A DNA stretch of 64,000 bases from positions 248,001-312,000 of the forward strand of contig NZ_CANLNE010000001.1 of the NCBI RefSeq assembly GCF_947492555.1. Direction: 5' to 3'. Under the pieces are notes generated by a model. The model had not been told where the DNA came from and ran no database searches. It saw only the letters and a program-made list of their open reading frames with translations. The position numbers and the translations under genes were made by a program. Source of the DNA: an uncultured Roseobacter sp. (GTDB taxonomy: Bacteria; Pseudomonadota; Alphaproteobacteria; Rhodobacterales; Rhodobacteraceae). Positions 36,725 to 44,456 of the stretch are shown here, piece after piece (within the stretch, counting starts at the first letter, position 1; each line of letters begins with the position of its first letter).

Positions 36725-38211
36725 CCGATGTTATCTCCGTCTGCGGGGTCGCTCAGATCGACCCAGATGGTCTTCAGCTCGGTGTATTGGTCATGCGCGT
36801 GCATCCCATTGTCGCGCCCGCCAAAGCCCGACTGCTTGTACCCGCCAAAGGGCGTCGCGATATCGCCCTCGCCATAGCAATTCACGGTGACCGTACCCGC
36901 CCGGATGTCTCGTGCCGCGCGGATCGCCGTGCGCGTATTGGCGGTAAAGACGCTGGCCGCAAGCCCGTAGGCCGTGTCATTGGCCAACGCGATTGCCTCA
37001 TCGGTCGAGGCCACCTCGATCACACTGAGAATGGGCCCGAAAATCTCCTCCCGCGCCTTTACATCATCCTTGGCCACCTCATAGATCGCAGGTGGCACAA
37101 ACGGCCCGTCCGAGGTGCCACCTGCCAGCGCGGGACCGGTCAGGTAGCCGTTGACCTTGGCCAGATGATCGGCGTCGATCAGCGCGCCAAGATGGTTTGC
37201 AGGGTCCAGCGGATCACCCGTCTTCCAGTCCCGCAACCGCGCCATGATACGCTCCAGCAGCGGTGCTTTGACATCTTTGTGCACAATCAACCGCGACGCA
37301 GCGGAGCAATTCTCGCCCATGTTCCAGAAGGCCGCGTTGACCACATGTTCCGCCACATGATCGAGGTTCTCGGCATCGGCCAGCACCACCGCCGGGTTCT
37401 TGCCGCCGCACTCCAGCACGACCTTCTTCAGGTTGCTGTCCGCAGCATAGCGCAGGAAGTGGCGCCCCGTCTCCGTCGAGCCGGTGAAGCTCACCATGTC
37501 CACATCCATATGCCGTCCCAGCGGTTCCCCAACCGATGGCCCATCGCCCGGCAGCACCTGCAACACGCCGCGCGGCACCCCCGCCATATGCGCCAGCTCC
37601 GCCACCCGCAGCGCGGTCATCGAGGTCTGCTCCGCCGGTTTCACGATGACCGAACAGCCCGCCGCGAGCGCCGGGCCGATCTTCCAGGCCAGCATCAACA
37701 GCGGGAAATTCCACGGCAGAATTGCCGCCACAACGCCCACCGGCTCCCGCACGATGACCGACAGCGCATCATCTCCCGCGGGGGAGGTCTGGTCATAGAT
37801 CTTATCGGCGGCCTCTGCGTGCCATTTGATGCAGTGAATTGCCTCGGGAATGTCCACCCGTTCGCAATCGCGGATCGGCTTGCCGGACTCCAGGCTCTCC
37901 AGCACCGCCAGCTCCCGCCTGCGCCGCGTGATGTATTTGCACAGTTTGATCAGCACGTCCTTGCGACCCGACGGGTGCATGCGCGCCCAATGCCCCTGGT
38001 CAAAGGCTTCGCGCGCCTTGCTGACAGCGAGATCAACATCCGCCGGACCCGCGGTCGAGATCTGCGTGATCTCCTCCCCCGTTGCGGGGTTCAGTGTGGG
38101 CATCATCGCCCCCGCCCCTTTGCGAAACTTGCCGTCGATGAACGGCGCTGCGGGGAAATCCAGATCAGCGGCAATGGCGGCATACTCCGCCCGGGTCAGA
38201 AGATCGGTCAT
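36721..38211 (-). CDS. NAD(P)+-dependent aldehyde dehydrogenase (PuuC/BetB-like)
   Basis: A 496-residue aldehyde dehydrogenase. The catalytic Glu is in LECGGKNP, the catalytic Cys in NMGENCSAASR, and the cofactor motif is FTGSTETGRH. The end, PFGGYKQSGFGGRDNG, resembles the gamma-glutamyl-gamma-aminobutyraldehyde or betaine aldehyde dehydrogenase groups. ATG at 38211 shares its A with the TGA of the upstream DapA-like gene (TGATG), which indicates coupling. It would oxidise the aldehyde produced by the FAD oxidase or the lyase in the operon. Confidence 0.9.
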   Translation of the reverse strand: MTDLLTRAEYAAIAADLDFPAAPFIDGKFRKGAGAMMPTLNPATGEEITQISTAGPADVDLAVSKAREAFDQGHWARMHPSGRKDVLIKLCKYITRRRRELAVLESLESGKPIRDCERVDIPEAIHCIKWHAEAADKIYDQTSPAGDDALSVIVREPVGVVAAILPWNFPLLMLAWKIGPALAAGCSVIVKPAEQTSMTALRVAELAHMAGVPRGVLQVLPGDGPSVGEPLGRHMDVDMVSFTGSTETGRHFLRYAADSNLKKVVLECGGKNPAVVLADAENLDHVAEHVVNAAFWNMGENCSAASRLIVHKDVKAPLLERIMARLRDWKTGDPLDPANHLGALIDADHLAKVNGYLTGPALAGGTSDGPFVPPAIYEVAKDDVKAREEIFGPILSVIEVASTDEAIALANDTAYGLAASVFTANTRTAIRAARDIRAGTVTVNCYGEGDIATPFGGYKQSGFGGRDNGMHAHDQYTELKTIWVDLSDPADGDNIG

Positions 38212-39116
38212 CACAGGGCTCCCGGAATGGCGGCAATGGTGGCGGTCATCGTACGGATCACCTCGTCCAAAGCGCGCTTGTCGTCTTTGTTGAGCGGTTG
38301 CAACGGCTTGCGCGGCGGCCCCGCGTCGATGCCCCGCAGCGTCACCCCGTGCTTGATGCACTGAATGAACTTGCCGCCCTGCTCCAGCACCCGCATCAGC
38401 GGCAGCATTGCCGACATGATCGCACGGCCACGCGCGAAATCCCCATCGACCGCACAGGCGCGGTACAGCGCCAAATGCGCTTCGGGCGCGAAATTCGACC
38501 CTGCGCAGACCCAGCTGCGCGCGCCCCAGGCAAAGAACTCCAGCGCCTGATCATCCATCCCGCAGCTCAGCGCGATATGCGGATAGTCGCGCGCCAGCAT
38601 GTGCAACCGGTTGATATCGCCCGAACTTTCCTTGATGGCACAGAAGTTCGGGCTGCGGCCCAGACGGTCGAGACACTCTTCGTCCATATCGACGCTCATC
38701 CGGCCCGGGTAGTTATAGAGCATCGCGGGCAGGTTCGCGGCTCGGTCCACGGCCAGCGCGTGCAAGGCAATTTCGCGACCTGTTGGATAGGCGTAAGGCG
38801 GCGTGGCGATCAGGATCGCATCCGCCCCCACCTCCCTGGCGGCCTCCGCATAGGCAACGCTGTCCTCCGTGCGGATCGCGCCTGTGCCGACGATCATCGG
38901 CACGCGCCCGGCAATCAACGCCTTGCAGCGGCGCATCATGTCCACCCGCTCCTCCATCGATTGGGCGTAATATTCCCCCGTGGTCCCCGCCACGATGAGC
39001 CCATGCACGCCCGCAGCAATCAGGTGCTCCACCGTCTCGCCCAATGCGGCCTCGTTCAGCGAGAAATCCGCGTGATAGGGCGTGATCAGCGGTGTGTAGA
39101 TTCCTTCAAACTGCAT
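38211..39116 (-). CDS. DapA-family class I lyase/aldolase (DHDPS/NAL superfamily)
   Basis: A 301-residue TIM-barrel enzyme forming a Schiff base. The carboxylate-binding GTTGEYY, the catalytic Tyr in LYNYPGR and the Schiff-base Lys in AIKESSGD are all present. It is unlikely to be the lysine-biosynthetic DapA, because it sits in a catabolic operon with a GntR regulator. Pyruvate-releasing aldolase, or deaminase of the type used in hydroxyproline breakdown, is a better guess. It overlaps the GntR gene by 11 bases and the ALDH gene by 1. Confidence 0.88.
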   Translation of the reverse strand: MQFEGIYTPLITPYHADFSLNEAALGETVEHLIAAGVHGLIVAGTTGEYYAQSMEERVDMMRRCKALIAGRVPMIVGTGAIRTEDSVAYAEAAREVGADAILIATPPYAYPTGREIALHALAVDRAANLPAMLYNYPGRMSVDMDEECLDRLGRSPNFCAIKESSGDINRLHMLARDYPHIALSCGMDDQALEFFAWGARSWVCAGSNFAPEAHLALYRACAVDGDFARGRAIMSAMLPLMRVLEQGGKFIQCIKHGVTLRGIDAGPPRKPLQPLNKDDKRALDEVIRTMTATIAAIPGAL

Positions 39117-39828
39117 TGCGCCGGTCCTTCAGTGACACAACATCCACCGGCAGCGGATCAGGCCGCACATAGCGTTCCATCCGGTCCCGCGACAAATCCC
39201 AGTGCTGCAGCGACAGATCGATCGCCAACGCGCTTTCATGCGCCTCGATTGCCGTGATCAGCGCGTCATGCTGATCGCTTGCCTTCACGATCAACATCTT
39301 TTCATCCGCATTGGCGGGCCGGTAAAACCGCTGGCTCAACCGCGTATGGTCGATCAGCAACCGATCCAGCGACGCGACCAGGTAAGGGTTGTGCGCCATC
39401 TCGCCGATCACGGCATGAAACCGATGATTGGCCAGTGCCGTTGCCTGTGCATCCTGCGCTGCGGTCGCCTTGGTGAAAGCATGCTGCGCGTCCTTGAGCG
39501 CCTCCAGCTGAGGACCTGTTCGCGCCTCTGCCGCAAGGCTGGCAATATTGGCGTAAATCATCGGGGCGGTCTGAAAGAACGTCCGCATCGTGCCGATGTC
39601 CATCGATGCCACCTTGGCACCGCGGTTCTCCGACGTCGTGATAAAGCCCGCCCCGGCCAGCCGGTGCAACACTTCACGCATGGGCGTACGCGACATCCCG
39701 TAGTGTTCTGCAAGCGTCGTCTCATCCAGATCGCTGCCGGGCGCAAGCGCCGTAGACAGGATGCGCAGCTTCAGATCACTCAGGCACTGGTCCTTGGACA
39801 AACGAGGCATCGGCAACTCCAGGCTCAC
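39106..39828 (-). CDS. GntR-family (FadR/FCD type) transcriptional regulator
   Basis: A 240-residue regulator with an N-terminal winged helix (DLKLRILSTALAPGSDLDE, TTLAEHYGMSRTPMREVLHRL) and a C-terminal FCD all-helical ligand domain with metal-type histidines (FHAVIGEMAHNPY, HDALITAIEAHES). ATG at 39828 is used; an ATG 6 codons inside is also possible. It is the first gene of the operon it presumably controls, with a TGTATAC dyad directly in front. It is divergent from the cysteine desulfhydrase-family gene. Confidence 0.9.
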   Translation of the reverse strand: MSLELPMPRLSKDQCLSDLKLRILSTALAPGSDLDETTLAEHYGMSRTPMREVLHRLAGAGFITTSENRGAKVASMDIGTMRTFFQTAPMIYANIASLAAEARTGPQLEALKDAQHAFTKATAAQDAQATALANHRFHAVIGEMAHNPYLVASLDRLLIDHTRLSQRFYRPANADEKMLIVKASDQHDALITAIEAHESALAIDLSLQHWDLSRDRMERYVRPDPLPVDVVSLKDRRNAV

Positions 39829-39830
39829 TT

Positions 39831-39849
39831 TGTATACTGATTGTATACA
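39831..39849. promoter_or_regulatory. TGTATAC-N5-GTATACA dyad, probable GntR operator
   Basis: Exact 7-bp inverted repeats with a 5-base spacer sit 3 bases before the GntR start and about 118 bases before the divergent desulfhydrase-like gene. The GTATAC core is typical of FCD-type GntR sites. Repression of its own operon by covering the start region is likely. Confidence 0.75.
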
Positions 39850-39966
39850 TTTCCAACCCCGTCAAGACAATTTTCGACCAACCCCTCTCAAGTGTCTGAC
39901 TTGGCCGATATTCGCTTTCATGGCACGATGCGGAGCACATTCACTTACAGAACCAAGGGACAACCC

Positions 39967-40971
39967 ATGGATTTTCCCCGCGCCTCACTTGTCAGCGCCG
40001 TGACCCCGATAGAACACCTGCCGCGGTTGTCGGATGAACTTGGCATCTCGCTGCATATCAAACGTGATGATCTGGCCGGAACCACGATGGGCGGCAACAA
40101 ATCGCGGCAGCTGGAGTATTATCTTGGCGCGGCGCAACAGGCGCAGGCACAAACCATCCTGATCACCGGTGCGGTACAATCCAACTTCGTGCGGACCGCG
40201 GCGGCGTCGGCGGCGAAACTGGGCATGAAAACCATCGTCCAATTGGAAGACCGCGTGCCCCTGACCGATGCGCTCTACGGCACGAATGGAAATGTGTTGC
40301 TGTCCCGTCTTCTGGGGGCGGAAGTCATGCGGTACCCGGTGGGCGAGGATGAAGCAGGCGCAGATGCCGCGCTGCGCGCACGCGCGGCGGAAGAGGAAGA
40401 GGCCGGCCGCACCCCTTATGTCATCCCGCTGGCGCTGGGAAACGCGCCGCTCGGGGCCCTGGGATATATGCGCGCGGCCGAGGAAATCCTGTCGCAGGAT
40501 GACGGGTTCGATGTGGTGATCGTGGCCTCAGGCAGCGGTCTGACGCACGCCGGTCTGCTGCACGGCCTGCGGCAGGCGGGTCACCGCGCCAGGGTCATCG
40601 GCAGCTGCGTGCGCCGGGACGCGAAACAACAGCAGGACCGGATGCGCCGGGTGCTCGACGCCCTCGCAAAGATGACCGGGACTACCGCCGCCCAAGACAC
40701 GGACATCGTCATCTGGGACGGCGCCCTGTCGCCCGGCTATGGGCAACTCGGCCCGGCGGCGGCACAGGCCACGGCGATGATGGCGCAGACCGAAGGCATC
40801 ATGCTCGACCCGGTCTACACGGCCAAGGTTTTTGCCGCCATCCCCGCGCTGGTAGCGCGCGGCGACATCAATCCCGGGGAACGTGTGCTCTTTGTGCACA
40901 CCGGCGGGCTGGCGTCCCTATTCGCTTATCAATCCGCCTTGGAAAACGCCTTCCCCCACCCCGAGGCCTAG
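39967..40971 (+). CDS. PLP-dependent D-cysteine desulfhydrase/L-cysteate sulfo-lyase/ACC deaminase family enzyme
   Basis: A 334-residue fold-type II PLP enzyme. The PLP lysine lies in MGGNKSRQLEYYL and the family stretch TGAVQSNFVRTAAASAAKLG follows. The phosphate loop region is IVASGSGLTHAG and the end VLFVHTGGLASLFAY. The group includes D-cysteine desulfhydrase, ACC deaminase and CuyA, the L-cysteate sulfo-lyase of roseobacters; sequence alone does not separate them here. ATG at 39967 gives the family N-terminus MDFPRASL. It is divergent from the GntR operon, whose regulator may control it too. It overlaps the next convergent stop by 4 bases. Confidence 0.85.
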   Translation: MDFPRASLVSAVTPIEHLPRLSDELGISLHIKRDDLAGTTMGGNKSRQLEYYLGAAQQAQAQTILITGAVQSNFVRTAAASAAKLGMKTIVQLEDRVPLTDALYGTNGNVLLSRLLGAEVMRYPVGEDEAGADAALRARAAEEEEAGRTPYVIPLALGNAPLGALGYMRAAEEILSQDDGFDVVIVASGSGLTHAGLLHGLRQAGHRARVIGSCVRRDAKQQQDRMRRVLDALAKMTGTTAAQDTDIVIWDGALSPGYGQLGPAAAQATAMMAQTEGIMLDPVYTAKVFAAIPALVARGDINPGERVLFVHTGGLASLFAYQSALENAFPHPEA

Positions 40972-41597
40972 TTCGAAACACCTACCGCACGTTGCGCATA
41001 GGCAAGATCGGTCAGCTGCCGGGTCAGGAATCCCGCCAGATCCGCGCGTGCGATCTTGAGGGTAAGGTTGCGTTCCTGCCGTCCAAAGCCTTCCTTGAAG
41101 CTGTCCGTGGCTGGTCCGTCGGTGAAGGCGCTGGGGCGTACGATTGTCCAGTCCAACCCGCTGGCGCGCACAAGGTTTTCCTGCAATTCATGATCCTTGA
41201 AGACGGGGCGCAGCACCGCGCCGAACATGATGCGTTTCCAGAAGAAGTTCAGGTTGTTCCAGCTTTCATGCGCCCCCAGAGTGGACTGGCAGATGAGGCG
41301 CTTTACCCCGTGGGTCTGCATGCCCCGGATGACGTTCATCGTGCCTTGTGATCGAATGGACCCCTTACGCGATTTGCCCGCGCCCAGGGTGACAACAACA
41401 GCATCATGACCCTGGATCGCCCCGGCAACGGCGGCCCCGTCCATCGCATCCCCGGCCACGCGTGTCAGGGCCGGGTTCTGAATATCCAGCCGCTCGGGGT
41501 GACGCGCGAATGCGGTGACCTCATGCCCCTCCGACACCATCTTTGCCACGGTCAGGCATCCAACACTGCCGGTGGCTCCAAAAACGACAACCTTCAT
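40968..41597 (-). CDS. NAD(P)H-binding SDR-like protein (NmrA/YwnB type)
   Basis: A 209-residue Rossmann protein beginning MKVVVFGATGSVGCLTVAKM, a typical atypical-SDR N-terminus, with a central SSTLGAHESW-like active-site neighbourhood (ICQSTLGAHES) and TIVRPSAFTDGP. Members often act as flavin or quinone reductases or as redox-responsive proteins. It is monocistronic. Its start is 22 bases from a perfect 31-bp palindrome, so strong repression is expected. Confidence 0.85.
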   Translation of the reverse strand: MKVVVFGATGSVGCLTVAKMVSEGHEVTAFARHPERLDIQNPALTRVAGDAMDGAAVAGAIQGHDAVVVTLGAGKSRKGSIRSQGTMNVIRGMQTHGVKRLICQSTLGAHESWNNLNFFWKRIMFGAVLRPVFKDHELQENLVRASGLDWTIVRPSAFTDGPATDSFKEGFGRQERNLTLKIARADLAGFLTRQLTDLAYAQRAVGVSN

Positions 41598-41619
41598 GAT
41601 GTGCTCTCCAATTCAGGAT

Positions 41620-41650
41620 TTTACATTGTGTAAACTTTACACAATGTAAA
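41620..41650. promoter_or_regulatory. Perfect 31-bp palindrome upstream of the SDR-like gene
   Basis: TTTACATTGTGTAAA and its exact reverse complement flank a single central base. A related half site, TTTACATTGCGTCAA, follows at 41660-41674. Size and position are those of a TetR-type operator, yet no such regulator gene adjoins it. The TGTAAAC core also occurs in the TetR palindrome at 6145-6180. Confidence 0.7.
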
Positions 41651-41803
41651 TATTCGATTCTTTACATTGCGTCAACACCTGATCATCGCGCTTCGGCGCC
41701 GCCCCTTGTGGAAGATCCCGAACAGATTTTAGATGCCTTACATATGCGGCACCCGGCATCCTCACGCATGCCCTTCACACTCTGATATTGAAAGCACGCG
41801 CCC

Positions 41804-42199
41804 ATGACTCAAAATACCGCAGAGGACTCGGCCTTGATGGCGGAGTTACGCCGATGCGAAACCGCCATATGGGAGGCGCTGGTCTCCGGCAACATGGCGC
41901 AGGATGCCGCCGCTTTGCATGCCAGCTTTCTGGGCGTGTATCCTGATGGTCTTGCAGGCAAAGATGACCACGCCCGACAGTTGGCGTCGGGGCCAACAGT
42001 CGGGCGGTACAAAATGGATCAGGAAAGGGTGATGGAACTGGGACCGGATTACGCCCTGCTCAGCTATCGCGCGACGTACAGCCGACCCGCCCGCACCAAG
42101 GAGGATGTCATGTATGTCAGCTCGATCTGGAAACGGAACGGAACAGGCTGGATCAACGTCTTCAGTCAGGACACGCCCGCAGGGGGCCCGGACGGATAG
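41804..42199 (+). CDS. SnoaL/DUF4440-like NTF2-fold protein
   Basis: A 131-residue protein with the pattern of DUF4440 proteins: an N-terminal helix (CETAIWEALVSGN), a segment with LHASFLGVYPDG, and beta strands ending in VSSIWKRNGTGWINVFSQDTP. The fold is a cone-shaped pocket found in isomerases and many uncharacterised stress proteins. No partner is evident. It is divergent from the SDR-like gene across the region holding the 31-bp palindrome, so shared control is possible. Confidence 0.78.
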   Translation: MTQNTAEDSALMAELRRCETAIWEALVSGNMAQDAAALHASFLGVYPDGLAGKDDHARQLASGPTVGRYKMDQERVMELGPDYALLSYRATYSRPARTKEDVMYVSSIWKRNGTGWINVFSQDTPAGGPDG

Positions 42200-42241
42200 T
42201 CATGTCTCAAGGTCAGGGCGGATCGTACCCGCCCCACCCGA

Positions 42242-42526
42242 CTACATCCCCAGCGCTTCCTTGTACATCTCAAGCACCGCTTCTTCTTCGGCGATGTCAT
42301 CCGCGTCCCGCTTGCGCAATGCGATAACCTTGCGCATCACCTTGGTGTCATAGCCGCGCGCCTTTGCCTCGGCCATGACCTCTTTTTGCTGCTCGGCCAG
42401 ATCCTTCTTCTCCGCATCCAGCCGCTCGATCCGCTCCACGAACTGGCGCAATTCATTGGCGGTCACGCGGTAGGTCGCGTCGCCCTGCACATCCTGTTCC
42501 GGCAGATCGGTGGCGCTGTCACTCAT
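42242..42526 (-). CDS. gapR: GapR-like DUF2312 (UPF0335) DNA-binding domain protein
   Basis: A 94-residue, mostly helical, charged protein of the DUF2312 family: VTANELRQFVERIERLDAEK followed by a coiled-coil, then DTKVMRKVIALRKRD. In Caulobacter the family member GapR is a nucleoid-associated protein that encircles overtwisted DNA ahead of replication and transcription. Length and sequence are standard, and the symbol is given by family. It is monocistronic and convergent with the SnoaL-like gene. Confidence 0.9.
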   Translation of the reverse strand: MSDSATDLPEQDVQGDATYRVTANELRQFVERIERLDAEKKDLAEQQKEVMAEAKARGYDTKVMRKVIALRKRDADDIAEEEAVLEMYKEALGM

Positions 42527-42692
42527 GAGAATATCCTTGTCGTTTGCGGGAAATCGGTCGGCCCTTGCCTAGCCTTCCGGCGCTGGCGCTGCAAGCCGCT
42601 TTGCGCTTGTGACAAAACGACGCCTGTTGGGCCGGGGCCCCGGCACGGCGGCGTGACTTGCACTCGCAGCGGGAATTGGATAGCGCTGCGGC

Positions 42693-42932
42693 ATGGAAAC
42701 ACACGAAACATCCATCTTCGATCTGCTGATCTGGGGCGGCGCGTCGCTGTCCTTCATCGGGCTTATCGGCCTTGTATGGTGCATTATTTACGTGGCCCGC
42801 GCCCGCCGCGCCCATCTTCCGGACGCAGAAATGCGGGCAAAGCTGAAAACCGCCTTGCCGATGAACCTCGGCGCACTCTTTTTATCTGTCATCGGGCTGA
42901 TGCTGGTCATTCTGGGCATCTTCCTCGCGTGA
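42693..42932 (+). CDS. Small two-TM membrane protein, unknown function
   Basis: A 79-residue protein with two hydrophobic segments (about residues 11-35 and 56-78) separated by a basic/acidic loop (ARARRAHLPDAEMRAKLKTA). The loop composition suggests an inner-membrane hairpin with a cytoplasmic loop. No domain is recognised. A weak inverted repeat (ACCGC/GCGGT, 42937-42954) after the stop could be a terminator. It lies just upstream of the MBL-fold gene but probably forms a separate unit. Confidence 0.7.
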   Translation: METHETSIFDLLIWGGASLSFIGLIGLVWCIIYVARARRAHLPDAEMRAKLKTALPMNLGALFLSVIGLMLVILGIFLA

Positions 42933-42960
42933 TCCCACCGCTTGCAAGCGCGGTAGTGAC

Positions 42961-42978
42961 CACCATATAATTGTGGTG
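42961..42978. promoter_or_regulatory. CACCA-N8-TGGTG dyad upstream of the MBL-fold gene
   Basis: A short inverted repeat with an AT-rich centre (ATATAATT) lies 18 bases before the MBL-fold start. Persulfide dioxygenase genes are often repressed by BigR/SqrR-type ArsR regulators binding AT-rich dyads. The match here is weak and no such regulator gene is in the window. Confidence 0.3.
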
Positions 42979-42996
42979 TCTAACGGAGCCTTGCCC

Positions 42997-43860
42997 ATGT
43001 CACCCAGTGTCAAAGCCTTCTTCGATACCGCAACCAACACCGTCAGCTATGTCGTACGGGATCCGCAGGGTGCCGCCTGCGCGATTGTCGATTCGGTGCT
43101 GGATTTCGATCACGCCTCGGGGCGCACTGACACCGCCTCGGCGGATGCGGTGATTGCCCATGTGCAGGCCGAAAACCTGACGGTGCAATGGATTCTCGAA
43201 ACCCACGTGCATGCCGATCACCTCTCCGCCGCGCCCTACCTGCAGGAGCAGCTGGGCGGTCAGATCGGGATCGGCAATCAGATCACGACGGTACAGGATA
43301 CCTTCGGCAAGGTTTTCAACGAAGGCACGGAGTTTCAGCGCGACGGCAGCCAGTTTGACCGCCTTTTCGGCGACGGCGACAGTTTTCACATCGGCCAGCT
43401 TCGTGCCGATGTGATGCACACGCCGGGCCATACGCCCGCCTGTATGACATATGTGATCGGTGATGCGGCTTTCGTGGGCGATACGCTCTTCATGCCCGAT
43501 TTCGGGACCGCCCGCTGCGACTTTCCCGGCGGCTCCGCCCGCGATCTCTTCCAGTCGATCCAGCGCATTCTCAGCCTGCCGGATGACACACGGATTTTTG
43601 TCGGGCACGATTACAAGGCACCCGGCCGCGAAGAATTTGCCTGGGAAACCACGGTGGGCGCCCAGAAGGCGCGCAATATCCACGTGGGCGCGGATCGGGA
43701 TGAGAAAAGCTTCGTTGAGATGCGCCGGGCGCGTGACGCGACGCTGGGCATGCCAAAGCTGATTTTGCCCTCGCTGCAGGTCAACATGCGCGCGGGTCAT
43801 ATGCCCGAGCCGGATGAACAGGGCGACGTTATGCTGAAATTGCCGGTCAACAAGCTCTGA
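42997..43860 (+). CDS. MBL-fold hydrolase, persulfide dioxygenase (ETHE1/Blh-type)
   Basis: A 287-residue metallo-beta-lactamase-fold protein. The metal ligands appear in THVHADHLSAA, in MHTPGHTPACMTY and in FVGDTLFMPDFGTARCDFPGG, the ETHE1/Blh-type arrangement with the DFGTARCDFPGG signature. These enzymes oxidise glutathione persulfide to sulfite. ATG at 42997 has GGAG 8 bases upstream; the track-length frame begins 8 codons earlier without a better site. It is followed by a DUF442 gene, and together they make up the two halves of Xylella/Agrobacterium Blh. Confidence 0.88.
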   Translation: MSPSVKAFFDTATNTVSYVVRDPQGAACAIVDSVLDFDHASGRTDTASADAVIAHVQAENLTVQWILETHVHADHLSAAPYLQEQLGGQIGIGNQITTVQDTFGKVFNEGTEFQRDGSQFDRLFGDGDSFHIGQLRADVMHTPGHTPACMTYVIGDAAFVGDTLFMPDFGTARCDFPGGSARDLFQSIQRILSLPDDTRIFVGHDYKAPGREEFAWETTVGAQKARNIHVGADRDEKSFVEMRRARDATLGMPKLILPSLQVNMRAGHMPEPDEQGDVMLKLPVNKL

Positions 43861-44016
43861 CCGCGTGTCGCACCGTCAATGCCATCACCCGACAGGGCGT
43901 AACATTGCCTGAGAAACGCGCAGAAACCATGGCCTGTTTTGAATTTAACCCGCGCTCTGCGGCTTTCCGCTGCGCCTGTCTGGACAGTTCCCGGCACCTT
44001 GCATAGGTCTATGCCC

Positions 44017-44448
44017 ATGGATATGCGCCAAATCACACCTCACTTTTATGCAGCGCCACAGATTGCGCCTGAAGACATGGCCGACATCGTTGCGGCGGGT
44101 ATCAAACTGGTTCTCTGCAACCGACCGGACGGGGAAGTGCCGCCCAGCCATCAATGTGCCGCGATACAGGCGGCCGCCGAGGCTGCGGGGCTTGAATTTG
44201 CGGTGCAACCGCTGACCCATCAGACCATGACGGCAGAGGTCATCGCCACCAACCGGGCGTTGATGGACCGATGCGATGGTCCGGTGTTGGCCTATTGCGC
44301 CTCGGGGACGCGCTCCACCATCGCGTGGGCACTGGCAGCGGCGCGAGATATGCCCGCAGATGACATTATCGAGGCGGCACGCGGCGGCGGCTACGATCTG
44401 ACACATCTTGGCCCAACCCTCGTGGCCGTCGCGCAGATGAAGCGCTGA
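44017..44448 (+). CDS. DUF442/TIGR01244 sulfurtransferase-phosphatase-like protein (Blh N-terminal domain)
   Basis: A 143-residue single-domain protein of the DUF442 family with the dual-specificity-phosphatase-like loop CASGTRST (Cys-x5-Arg type) after LAYC. Such domains form the rhodanese-like half of Blh and act on sulfane sulfur. ATG at 44017 (MDMRQITPHFY) is chosen over 44011 because AGG lies 9 bases before it. It follows the persulfide dioxygenase gene by 156 bases on the same strand, so the two probably act together in sulfide removal. Confidence 0.83.
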   Translation: MDMRQITPHFYAAPQIAPEDMADIVAAGIKLVLCNRPDGEVPPSHQCAAIQAAAEAAGLEFAVQPLTHQTMTAEVIATNRALMDRCDGPVLAYCASGTRSTIAWALAAARDMPADDIIEAARGGGYDLTHLGPTLVAVAQMKR

Positions 44449-44456
44449 CTCCGCAA

